Positions 50,301 to 58,400 of a stretch of DNA of 64,000 bases are shown here, in pieces. Within the stretch, counting starts at the first letter, position 1; each line of letters opens with the position of its first letter. The position numbers and the translations under genes were made by a program. The notes below the pieces were generated by a model. That model did not search any database. It saw only the letters and a list, made by a program, of their open reading frames with translations, and was not told the origin of the DNA. This DNA is from Trachythela sp. YZ-2020. Lineage: Eukaryota; Cnidaria; Anthozoa; Malacalcyonacea; Clavulariidae. The DNA lies in assembly GCA_016169945.1 (NCBI GenBank), contig JADLSH010000279.1:3472001-3536000 (forward strand), given 5' to 3'.

Positions 50301-53300
50301 TTCCCTTTCGTTCATCCTCCCTTCTTTCCTCCCATCCATTCACTCATCCCTCATTCCTTCCTTCCCTTCTTCCTTCCATCAGTAGAGAGTTTGGCAACCG
50401 AGAACGGCAACGACAACGGCAACGTGCTCGTCAACAATAGCATTGATCCTCAAAGACAAAGGCGAATGTAAATGACATGGTCTTAAGCGTTGTAAAATGC
50501 CGTAGTTGTTGAAACTGCTACGTTATTTGCATCATTTTCACGGTGCATGACCACGGCAACAGTTAATTCGTTCGATGTTATATGGGGTATTCGATGTGAA
50601 TTCGCCGACTACTTGCTATTTAAGGGCTGTTTAAGAGAAAGAGGAATACTTAAAGAGGCAAATTAAGTGTGGTAACGTATACTTTGCCTCAAATAAAACA
50701 ACATAAGTAATTATATTTTTGCCGTTGCCGTTGTCGTTCTCGGTTGCCAAACTCTCTAATGGCAGACTCTGATGAGGTGAGGGGGAGAGAGGCAACAGTC
50801 CCCCCCCCAATAATTTCTAAATGCCTTTAAATGATAGTTAGGTAACCAGGGCTCAAAATAACGGCCGGTCAACGGTCAATGACCGGCCAAAAATGCCTGT
50901 TGACCGGTCACTTTTAAACCTCGCCGGTCATTTTGACTGGCCACATTTTCTTGCCTTCCGCTAGAATTTTAAATCCTTATGATAAAGATTTTCCCGAAAG
51001 CACTACAGTAACACTGATAACGTTGCCTATTCACCTAAATACACGGTGACTGCTAACGTCTTGAGCGTTTAGAACGTCACCGTGAAACAATAAAAGCGAT
51101 GTCTCTGAACAAATTCATATGATTTGTTTCACTGTTAGTATATGCGTATTAGTGACCGGTCAAAAAACAGATTTTGACCGAGCTAAAATCCAGCTGACCG
51201 GTCATTTTAACCGGAGACCTATCGGCCGTTATTTTGAGCCCTGGGTAACTTTGTAAGAAAGCTGTAAAAATAGACAAATCTGCTACATCTATAATAACTG
51301 TAATATTTTGTAACTGATTTGTAATGGTGTCACCAATACCAAGATAAAGGACTCTAAAGCCAATATCTCAATCATGAAAATGAGGCTCTATAATAGCAAA
51401 GGTTAAGTACTTTCCAGAAGTGTGTAATGTACTTACCAATACAGCTCCAACAAGTGTGTCATATTCTTTGGTTAAACTGGAAATGCAATTCTTCAATCCA
51501 TACAAGTACTTTCTCATATCAGCTGGCTAAAATGATATAAATACAGTAGCTGATTTCTTATCTGATGAACAGTATCATTGTCTATTTGGCGTGACATTAT
51601 TACCAAAGTTACCACCTAACCATCATCATCTGACCAAACATTATTACCATCAAGGTAACCAGCACCATCATTACCACCATCATCACTGCCACCATCATTA
51701 CCACCACCATAATTATTGTCACCATCATCAACAATATCACCACAAACATCATCACGGCCACCATCACCATCACCATCACCATCACCATCACTATCATCAT
51801 CACTACTACTATCATCACTGCCACCATAATTACCACCACCATAATTATCATCACCATCACCATCACCACCACTATCACCACAAACATCATCACCTCCACT
51901 ATCATCATCACCACCATCATCCCACCACCATCATTACCACCATCATTACCACCATCATTCCCACCTCCATCATAACCACCATCATCACTGTCACCATCAT
52001 AACCACCATCATCACTATCACCATCATTGCCACCATCATTCCAACCACCATCATAACCACCATCATCACTGCCACCATCATTGCCATCATCATCACTGTC
52101 ACCATCATAACTACCATCATCACTGTCACCATCATTACCACCATCATTACCACCACCATCGTTACCACCATCATTCCCACCTCCATCATAACCACCATCA
52201 TCACTGTCGCCATCATAACCACTATCATCACTGTCACCATCATTGCCACCATCATTCCCACCACCATCATAACCACCATCATCACTGCCACCATCATTGC
52301 CACCATCATCACTGTCACCATCATAACCACCATCATCACTGTCACCATCATTACCACCATCATTCCCACCACCATCATAACCACCATCATCACTGCCACC
52401 ATCATTGCCACCACCATAATTATTGTCACCATCACCACCACTATCACCACAAACATCATCATCACCACCATCACATCAGTACAACCATCATCACTTACCC
52501 TATCCTTACAAGTTGTCAATTTTTGAACAAGACTGTCATAATCCTTAGTCTTTCCCTGTTTGACAAAAGTAAAACCTCTTATTCATCCATCAATGCCAAC
52601 TACTTTCCCTAAGAGGCATGAACAGACAGCCTAGTTCATCAATTAACAACCAACACAGAACACATGTGTACGGCTGGAAATATTTTGTTGGTTGACTGTG
52701 TTTTTTTAATGCATTTCTGCCAAATCAACAAGCCCCATCGCTATGATGCCCCCTCTCCAGGGTTTTAGCAAAGATGTCAAAACTGCCTACAATGTGGCCT
52801 TGTTTTCCTGAGCGAGTTAAAAAAGCATGCCATTTACTCATACTCAATTGCCATATACCCATTTTGACAAAAAAAAGCTAATAGCTAATTTAGGGGTCGA
52901 TTACATGGATATTTCAGCCCGGGGTGAAAGTTCAGCCCAGCAAACTCAGGTGCATCAAACTAACTGGGATGAAAATTCAGCCCGGGCTTCCAATAAAATC
53001 CTGGTAAAACAGAGTTTGGGCTGAAATTTCATCCCAGTTTGATGCATCTGAGATGTAAAAAAATCATCTTGGTTGACCGGGCTGAAAATTGTCAAATAAT
53101 CGACAAGAAATCTTAGCCCGGACTGAAAAACAATCGTTTAAACGGCTATATTTTTGTGTTTTCAATCTCCAAATGCAACCAGAGTCTTACACAAGTCAAA
53201 TAGTAGACAAAAACAGCACTTTAAATTTCTGAAATAGATGGAATAGCTCTATTTCATTTCAGCCCGGGCTGAGATTTAATCCCGGTTTAAAATAGATGTG

Positions 53301-55284
53301 ATGAAATTTTAATCTCAGCCCAAGCTGAAACTTGCCATGTAATTGTAAACAAATTTCAGCTCGGTTAACCGAGTAGTAAACAGCATTGCTGACAACTAAT
53401 GAGATAATCAAGAATTGCCACAAAATTTGCATGTTGCTGTTTGGAGAACATATTTAATTAGGCCATCATTGATCATCTACTGCAAATTTAAAATTTTTCA
53501 AAAAAGTCATCCATAGGATGGCACCCTCTCACTACATCACTCTCCAAATATAATCTCCGAACATGGGGGCTGGGGGGGGGGCTTTTGCCCCTCCAGTACA
53601 TTAGTTAAAAAAGGCCCTGGGTGAGTTAGCATAAAGTATGTATTGAAGGCTGAAGCGTAAGTATGTACCACTGATCTGAATATAGGCTGGATAACGCATC
53701 TCTTGTCAAAAGTGAAGCCGGAAGTCAAGCGGCCGATCAGTGCCGCCACCCGATTCTGAGGCCCTACTTTATTATAGATAGACATGGAATCCTAGTTTTT
53801 TGTTTTGCCTTTTAAACGTTTAATGGGCCAGTTTTACTATCACAAAGATAGAAGCACGAGAAGAAATTTGAGCAAAATTGAGTATTATGGTTTATAACGC
53901 CGTGAAACTGATTTTACAAGTTCGAAGGAGAACAGCCATGTTCGCGATGATGTTTGTTTATGATATTTCAATTCAAAATCCACTCAAAATATAGAATTAC
54001 TGCTACTGGACGAAGGCACTCAAGGAATTTGATGAAATGAACCAGCTCAGCTGCAGTATGAACAAAAGCGTGAATGTGGTAAGTTTTTAAAACAGGAATT
54101 AAATAGGTTATTAACTTAATATGTGTTCATTTCCTTCCTAATTCCTGTTTTAAAAGCTTACCACATTCACGCTTTTGTTCATACTGCAGCTGAGCTGGTT
54201 CATTTCATCAAATTCCTAGAGTGCCTTCGTCCAGTAGCAGTAATTCTAATATTTTGAGTGGATTTTGAATTGAAATATCATAAACAAAACATCGCTAACA
54301 TGTGGCTGTTCACTCCTTCGAACTTGTAAATCCAGTTTCACGGCGTTATAAAGCCATAATACTCCAAATTTTTTGCTAAAATTTCTTCTCGTGTGCTTCT
54401 ATCTTTGTGATAGTAAACTGGGCTTCGGCCAGAAACGTTTAAAAGGCAAAAAAACCCGAAAAACTAGGATTCTGTAATACAATCTATAATAAAGTAGGGC
54501 CTCAGAATCGGGTGGCGGCACTGATCGCCGCTTGACTTCCGGCTTCACTTTTTTCCATCAAATTATTAAGAGATGCGTTATCCAGCCTATATTCAGATCA
54601 GTGGTATGTACGGGTGAAATTACTGCGAAAAGTGCCCGAGCACCCACCAAGACATTTAAATAGAGGATTTATATTGTATGTCAGGCCTAGAAAAAATTAT
54701 TTATTTCTGCGACCAATGTGATCAACCAAAACATTTTCTGACAATATTCGGGCAAAGAACGAAAAGCTTAGCCAAACGTGTTTACCCTTTCCCTCCAACC
54801 CCTGTTGATCTCACAACTGCACTGCAAATCTGCAAATATCTAGATCTGTGTATCTAAAATATATCTTATGGCCATTTGCTTCTAGAGTCTATACTCTAAT
54901 ATAAAATACTAGATTGTTGACTGTTTTACAGGTTGGCCATTCTAGGGATTTTCTGGGAACTCAAAACCTTTTTCCACTCCCACTGTATGCAATGTAGCAA
55001 ATTAAAAGTATACCATATTAAAAAGAACAATCTATATAGACTCTATATATGCTCAAACAGAAATAAATTCCCCAAAAATTGAAAATATATAAAGGCGGCA
55101 TCATCATAATAAACAAATAATAATAATTTGAGAAATCAATGCACACAATTTGCTATACAATTTACTACAACAGTACCTGGGCTTTTGCAAGCAGGGCTTT
55201 CTTAATATAACCACTTAACAAAACCTCTCCTCTTAAACGTCCTTTATTTCGCTCGCTTTTATCATTCTCCTTGACTTTAGACAT
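32323..55284 (-). CDS. RRN3: RRN3 (TIF-IA), RNA polymerase I initiation factor, 22 exons
   Basis: Minus-strand exons in order: 55284-55177, 52555-52499, 51526-51437, 49508-49379, 49051-49010, 48334-48271, 47471-47402, 46336-46238, 45231-45166, 44683-44530, 44167-44118, 43345-43265, 43187-43149, 41167-41076, 39072-39028, 38848-38776, 36148-36094, 36011-35947, 35063-35020, 34062-33907, 33741-33672, 32436-32323. All phases join and all borders are GT-AG, giving 587 residues (human about 650). Diagnostic matches to RRN3 are EKLDILMN, SCHVQFLIFYICSF, LRQTAAAYIGSLVARA, LELLVNWIH, LNFERIVTCKLNPLK, VVFCYTIIEKNNR and LDSFFPFDPYLLKKSQKF. RRN3 links Pol I to the promoter-bound SL1 complex for rRNA synthesis in the nucleolus and is an alpha-helical HEAT-like protein. 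Exon 10 adds the usual acidic insert. The least certain parts are the 13-codon exon 43187-43149 and the 5' edge of 43345-43265. Introns are heavily colonised by repeats. Confidence 0.93.
32740..33175. repeat. AAAC-type microsatellite, about 435 bp
   Basis: Nearly uninterrupted acaa/aagc tetranucleotides in the last RRN3 intron. Three minus-strand frames are open through it only because the repeat lacks stops. Confidence 0.97.
33265..33608. mobile_element. Inverted-repeat element in RRN3 intron 21
   Basis: The ends pair GTTTACATGAGACCGGGACG (left) with CGTCCCGGCCTCACGTAAAC (right). Several internal gaccggtctg and gaccgggacg boxes pair as well. Adjacent taggcc and ggcctaa may extend the ends. 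Non-coding. Confidence 0.75.
34291..34623. mobile_element. CAGGGCTC...GAGCCCTG element, 6-bp target duplication
   Basis: The ends are CAGGGCTCGAAATAACGGCC and its complement. GATTAG flanks both sides (34285-34290 and 34624-34629). The interior has gatcggcaaga-type words. Same family as 50847-51243, and a decayed relative at 46708-47222. Confidence 0.8.
35102..35840. repeat. Telomere-like degenerate repeat split by a MITE
   Basis: 35102-35235 and 35730-35840 are runs of diverged cctaatcctaa, aaccctaa and acttaacc words, resembling decayed CCCTAA/TTAGGG-type repeats. Between them, 35268-35680 is an inverted-repeat element whose arms share acttcaagactc and agcccaatgttcggcgtta blocks, with ends CTGGAACGCTAA and TTAGCGTTCCAG. 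All lies in RRN3 intron 18. Confidence 0.7.
36709..38650. repeat. 10-bp minisatellite, about 1.9 kb, in an RRN3 intron
   Basis: The decamers are ttgatgagag and tgcatgagag with minor variants. The main blocks are 37108-37630 and 37726-38535. A longer non-repeat motif (cgagagtttgcataa, then a caactctcatgccc block and actggatataatcacgcg) appears at 36745-36825 and again at 37640-37730, giving a higher-order structure. Ten is not a multiple of three, so all three minus frames stay open (up to 309 codons) and read as permutations of one 10-residue repeat. I regard these as non-coding. Confidence 0.93.
39322..39540. mobile_element. Palindromic derivative of the tRNA-SINE family
   Basis: Inverted arms carry agatggaatattcgaacgaa, then an atacatttttagacctaacc block, and their complements. 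The centre is an incomplete tRNA tail (ccctctggcaggaatcgaacc). It appears to be a SINE copy rebuilt as an inverted duplication, like 44755-44948. Confidence 0.7.
39853..40229. mobile_element. CAGGGTTCG...CGAGCCCTG element
   Basis: It begins CAGGGTTCGTACAAG and ends TGCACGAGCCCTG. The interior is rich in tttcaagcactttt words. Same family as 6916-7154 and 59310-59617. No clear target duplication. Confidence 0.7.
40600..40935. repeat. AACAAGTTGT-rich repeat in an RRN3 intron
   Basis: The same composition and right edge (ggtttgttacaacttgtgcg then tttttacg) as 27690-28285, in a single block. Confidence 0.8.
41203..41400 (+). CDS. Uncharacterised 65-residue ORF antisense in an RRN3 intron
   Basis: The plus-strand frame starts MMNTPQVIIPRIISKQEYFS and ends SGGLTL. 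Codon use and composition look more protein-like than neighbouring frames (few rare runs, no low complexity). I recognise no family. It begins 36 bases from RRN3 exon 41167-41076 on the opposite strand. It could be a small gene, one exon of an overlapping antisense gene, or chance. Confidence 0.25.
   Translation: MMNTPQVIIPRIISKQEYFSRLGQPRSVHNDKPQMFTSRVQRPREVVLGKLAQHLTPIISGGLTL
41699..42373. mobile_element. TTAA-flanked inverted-repeat element, 675 bp
   Basis: TTAA at 41695-41698 and 42374-42377 flanks ends GGTTACATCACATGATATAC and the complement. The arms are about 300 bases and pair along nearly all their length. TTAA duplication fits piggyBac- or Kolobok-type mobilisation. Non-coding. Confidence 0.82.
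42492..43016. mobile_element. TTAA-flanked MITE, 525 bp, AGGGATATGGCAAT ends
   Basis: TTAA at 42488-42491 and 43017-43020 flanks terminal repeats AGGGATATGGCAATGAAAA and the complement. The arms include aaatctcccttaccgatttt and its complement. A Kolobok-type ending is plausible. It resembles the 48495-48995 element in design but has different inner sequence. Confidence 0.85.
43428..44010. repeat. 114-117 bp minisatellite family, second array
   Basis: Four to five diverged units with tttcctcctgtagtaacactgg, ctagggagaac and agaactgatag blocks, in the same orientation as 24260-25125. It lies in an RRN3 intron. Confidence 0.85.
44215..44380. repeat. Short tandem repeat of the palindrome TTTCACATGTGAAA
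   Basis: Four to five units of about 20 bp (acatttcacatgtgaaaat), flanked by partial copies of ttgtgtggaattggaac. It lies in an RRN3 intron. Confidence 0.85.
44755..44948. mobile_element. Palindromic derivative of the tRNA-SINE family, second copy
   Basis: Left arm ggtgttagtagatg, then gaaatttatatacatttttt, agacctagccaggagcag and ttgcgaaaaatgcaactt. The right arm gcaactgctcctggctaggt is its near-perfect complement out to ctactaacaccttct. The tRNA head is missing altogether. Confidence 0.8.
45810..46137. mobile_element. hAT-type MITE, about 328 bp
   Basis: Inverted ends CAGAGGTGGAAAA with 8-bp flanks CATTGCAG at 45802-45809 and 46138-46145. Three extra bases (caa) separate the left flank from the terminal CAG, so the left end has been altered. 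Next to RRN3 exon 46336-46238. Confidence 0.7.
46570..47222 (+). mobile_element. tRNA-SINE fragment joined to a decayed CGGCC-type element
   Basis: 46638-46700 is a SINE head (gctcagttggttagagcgct, then cgcagggccgcaggttcaag) that stops abruptly. The following sequence to 47222 starts with aacggtcagtcaacgg and ends ggccgttatttcaaaccc, resembling decayed ends of the CAGGGCTC element family. The second element probably inserted into the SINE and deleted its tail. Confidence 0.55.
47590..48010. repeat. 114-117 bp minisatellite family, inverted array
   Basis: The complementary phrase cagtgttactacaggaggaaa recurs three to four times, with ctatcagttctaaactgttc. This is the family of 24260-25125 in opposite orientation. 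A SINE fragment (aatcgcagggccgcaggttc) is embedded near 47783. Confidence 0.85.
48495..48995. mobile_element. TTAA-flanked MITE, 501 bp, next to an RRN3 splice donor
   Basis: TTAA at 48491-48494 and 48996-48999 flanks the terminal repeat AGGGCTTATGCAGCGAAAAT and its complement. The arms of about 200 bases are nearly identical. The right target site ends four bases from the donor of RRN3 exon 49051-49010. Confidence 0.88.
49600..50382. repeat. Pyrimidine-rich low-complexity tract, about 0.8 kb
   Basis: C/T-rich tttccttcc and cattcattc words, purine-rich on the RRN3 sense strand. Long open frames on both strands are Ser/Pro/Phe or Glu/Arg/Gly-rich artefacts. It ends at the MITE at 50385. Confidence 0.9.
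50385..50756. mobile_element. TA-flanked MITE, 372 bp
   Basis: The terminal repeat is GAGAGTTTGGCAACCGAGAA, continuing through cggcaacgacaacggcaac, with its complement at the right, and TA on both sides. It inserted at the edge of the pyrimidine tract. Confidence 0.8.
50847..51243. mobile_element. CAGGGCTC...GAGCCCTG element, second copy, 397 bp
   Basis: Ends CAGGGCTCAAAATAACGGCC and complement. The 6-bp duplication GGTAAC lies at 50841-50846 and 51244-51249. The interior is gaccggtca-rich. Same family as 34291-34623. Confidence 0.85.
51600..52490. repeat. CAC/CAT trinucleotide array, about 0.9 kb
   Basis: An imperfect caccatcat array with some longer cassettes (ccaccatcatcactgtcacc). Plus-strand frames read His-rich then Thr/Ile-rich. 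Minus frames read Met/Val-rich. It lies in RRN3 intron 2 and ends within 10 bases of the exon 52555-52499 donor. Confidence 0.93.
52897..53345. mobile_element. Inverted-repeat element with cagcccgggctga boxes
   Basis: The left end (gattacatggatatttcagc) pairs with the right end (aagctgaaacttgccatgta). Several internal ttcagcccgggctga and atcccagtttgatgca boxes are repeated in both orientations. Non-coding, in RRN3 intron 1. Confidence 0.65.
53669..54603. mobile_element. Near-perfect 935-bp palindromic element, 8-bp target duplication
   Basis: It begins CACTGATCTGAATATAGGCT and ends with the complement. Perfect 8-bp flanks GTATGTAC lie at 53661-53668 and 54604-54611. The two arms of about 460 bases meet near 54120 with only a short spacer. 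The terminal motif is shared with the nested element at 18856-21231. Non-coding foldback type. Confidence 0.88.
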
Positions 55285-55449
55285 CGCTTTAGCACTTTAA
55301 CCTGCGCTTTCTGCATAAAGAAAGAAATTTATTGCCATATTTTTCGAGCAAGAACAGCAAACCTTGCTCAAAAATGCCCGCCATGTTGTTGACTTGAGTT
55401 GGTTAGCAGACCCAGTCTCTTGGACGCACCAAATACTTTATGGTGATCG
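55285..55449. promoter_or_regulatory. Divergent RRN3/HAGH promoter, 165 bp
   Basis: Only 165 bases separate the two start codons, so start sites and control elements must overlap or lie in the 5' UTRs. 55379-55386 reads cgccatgt, ACATGGCG on the minus strand, close to a YY1-type motif. I see no TATA box at a convincing place on either strand. Confidence 0.6.
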
Positions 55450-58400
55450 ATGTTTTGCAGAAGTCGAGGTTTTGGTGTTTTTATTAGTAAAACTGAACGG
55501 TTTATCAAAGGTAGAAAGAATCTGTGGAGATTTGGATACATTGGTGAGAACTTGGCGAAAATATATCAACAATTATACTAATTTGTCATAATGGTAATTT
55601 GGGATTTATATGGGTAGCTTTATATAGGCCTGGCAAATCATATATAGGCAAACCAAGCTACCATGTCTCTTGCAAACTTGGGTGCATGGTCATTAGCATA
55701 TAAGAAGGCATACTAGGGCACATTGCGATTTAAGCATTAGCTTATTAAGCTACGATATCGCCCATTGATATTGCCTCATTGTGTCGTACTATCCTGATGT
55801 AACAATTTGTCAAATGTGAGTTAGTGCGAGGAATATTATGCACATACCATCTCACTTGTTGTGCATCATTGTAAACATAGTGCCTGGGTGCAAGGTAGCC
55901 AATGCCACATGATGACATACCGGGTCACATGATTTGGTTAACCATAAATACACATGTCAAATAAGGATCTCTTCTTGACAACTAGATTGAAAGAATAGAA
56001 TAATTCTGCATTACATATTGAGTGATATGCCACTGCTTGTTCCCAGCTTGTTGACAAGTTATCAATGGCTTGTTGTCTACTTGCTACACGGTGGTTGACT
56101 CAATAGACTTGTTGCAATTAATGTTATTGCCCTGCAATAAGTTGTGAGTGAAAGCTTTGTAGCAACTTAGTAAAATGATAACATTGTTACAATGTGTTGG
56201 TACAAGTCTGTTGTGAACACATGATGTTGACAAGATGCAAAATTTGTACATGCGAATAAGATACTGTAGTTTAAACATATACATTAACCCATTAGGCTGC
56301 AATTTTATGCATAGGTAGAAGCAACTTCAAGTTGGAGGGGCACTTCATCTTGAGGGCACCTCATTTATAATTGAAAAAAGGCATTTATTTCGTTGTTTTA
56401 GCTGGAGAAACAGACACTTTGAAGAAAACTTTGACGTACCCCCTTTGGCTTCTCGATTCCTATGCTACTTGTTTTATGCCATTGTGGAAAGTAATTGGGG
56501 AAAATTTTTGGGCATAAATGGGTTAACTGGACTATCTGTCCTCGTCTCTTTTTAAGCCATATGACCCAACTTTGTTATGTTAGTTTCTTTCATGACAGAC
56601 AATTTTACTCATCAAAGGGACAGTTTTACTTGACGTTAATTTTCTTTTCGCATAGCCCTGCTACCATCAATTCAAAATTGTCAGACATTAACACAGACAA
56701 GAATGCATTCAAACATCAAGAACATCAATCATGGCAGCATGCGTATTCAAGTGCTTCCTGCACTACAAGATAACTTTATGTACTTGATTATTGATGAGAA
56801 GACCAAGGAAGCTGCCATTGTTGACCCAGTTGAACCGAAAACGGTAGAGTCAAACGTCTCCTCATGGACATCTTTATAATAAGGACACCTTTCTAATACA
56901 TACACCTCTCTAATATGTACACCTCTCTAATACCAACATTTCTCTAATATGGGCACCTCTCTAATATGGACACCTCTAATACCAACACCTCTCTAATATC
57001 AATATCTCTAATACCAATACCTCTCTAATACCAATACCTCTCTAATATTTTCACCTCTCTAATATGGACACCTCCCTAATATGGACACCTCTTTAATATG
57101 GACACCTCTCTAATACAGACACCTCTACAATGCTGACATCTCTCTAATACGGACACCTCTCTAATACAGACACCTCTCTAATATGGACAGCTCTCTAATA
57201 CAAACACCTCTCTAATATGGACACCTCTCTAATACAAACACCTCTCTAATATGGACACCTCTCTAATACAGACACCTCTCTAATACAGACACCTCTCTAA
57301 TATGGACACCTCTCTAATACAGACACCTCTCTAATATGGACACCTCTCTAATACAGACACCTCTCTAATACAGACACCTCTCTAATATGGACACCTCTCT
57401 AATACAGACACCTCTCTAATATGGACACCTCTCTAATATGGACACCTCTCTAATATGGACACCTCTAATACAGACACCTCTCTAATATGGACACCTCTCT
57501 AATACAGACACCTCTCTAATATGGACACCTCTCTTTTATGGACTCCTCTCTCTAATATGAACACTCTGATACCAACATTTTTTCTAATATGGGCACCTCT
57601 CTAATATGCATACCTCTCTAATATGGACACTTTTAATATGGGCACCTCTCTAATATGGGCACCTCTCTAATATGGACACCTCTCTAATATGGGCACCTCT
57701 CTAATATGCACCTCTCTAATATGGGTACCTCTCTGATACGGCATCTCTCTAATACGGACACCTCTCTAATCATACAGCTCTCTAATACAGACACCTCTCT
57801 AATGTGGACACCTCTCTCTAATATGGACACCTCTCTAATACAGACACCTCTCTAATATGGACTCCTCTCTCTGATATGAACACTCTGATACCAACATTTT
57901 CTAATATGGGCACCTCTCTAATATGGACACCTCTAATACCAACACTTTTTTTAATACCAATACCTCTCTAATACCATATCAATTAATACCTCTCTAATAC
58001 CAATACCTCTCTAATATTTGCACCTCTCTAATATGGGTACCTCTCTGATACGGCATCTCTCTAATACGGACACCTCTCTAATCATACACCTCTCTAATAC
58101 TGACACCTCTCTAATATGGACACCTCTCTAATATGGACACCTCTCTAATATGGACACCTCTCTCTTGGACACACAATATCTACACCCCAATATGTTAATT
58201 CTGAATATGGGACACTATTCCAATATGATATGTTTTTTAAATAATACAATTCTCCACTTAGACAGCACTTTCTTTTATCAGGCTGCAGTAATATCAGTTA
58301 TTTATCCATATTTCTACTTATTTCAAAATACTTGATACAATATGTTTCAAGCTCAATGACTTTATTTTATGCTAGGTTTTAAAAGCGGTAGAAAAGGAAG

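Noticed and set aside
49601..50471. Plus-strand frames of 279 and 288 codons rich in Ser, Pro and Phe
   Set aside because: Pyrimidine-rich simple sequence, open in several frames, with no domain and ending in a MITE.
51591..52526. 311-codon His-rich then Thr/Ile-rich frame
   Set aside because: Trinucleotide CAC/CAT array in RRN3 intron 2; the change of residue type simply marks a phase slip of the repeat.
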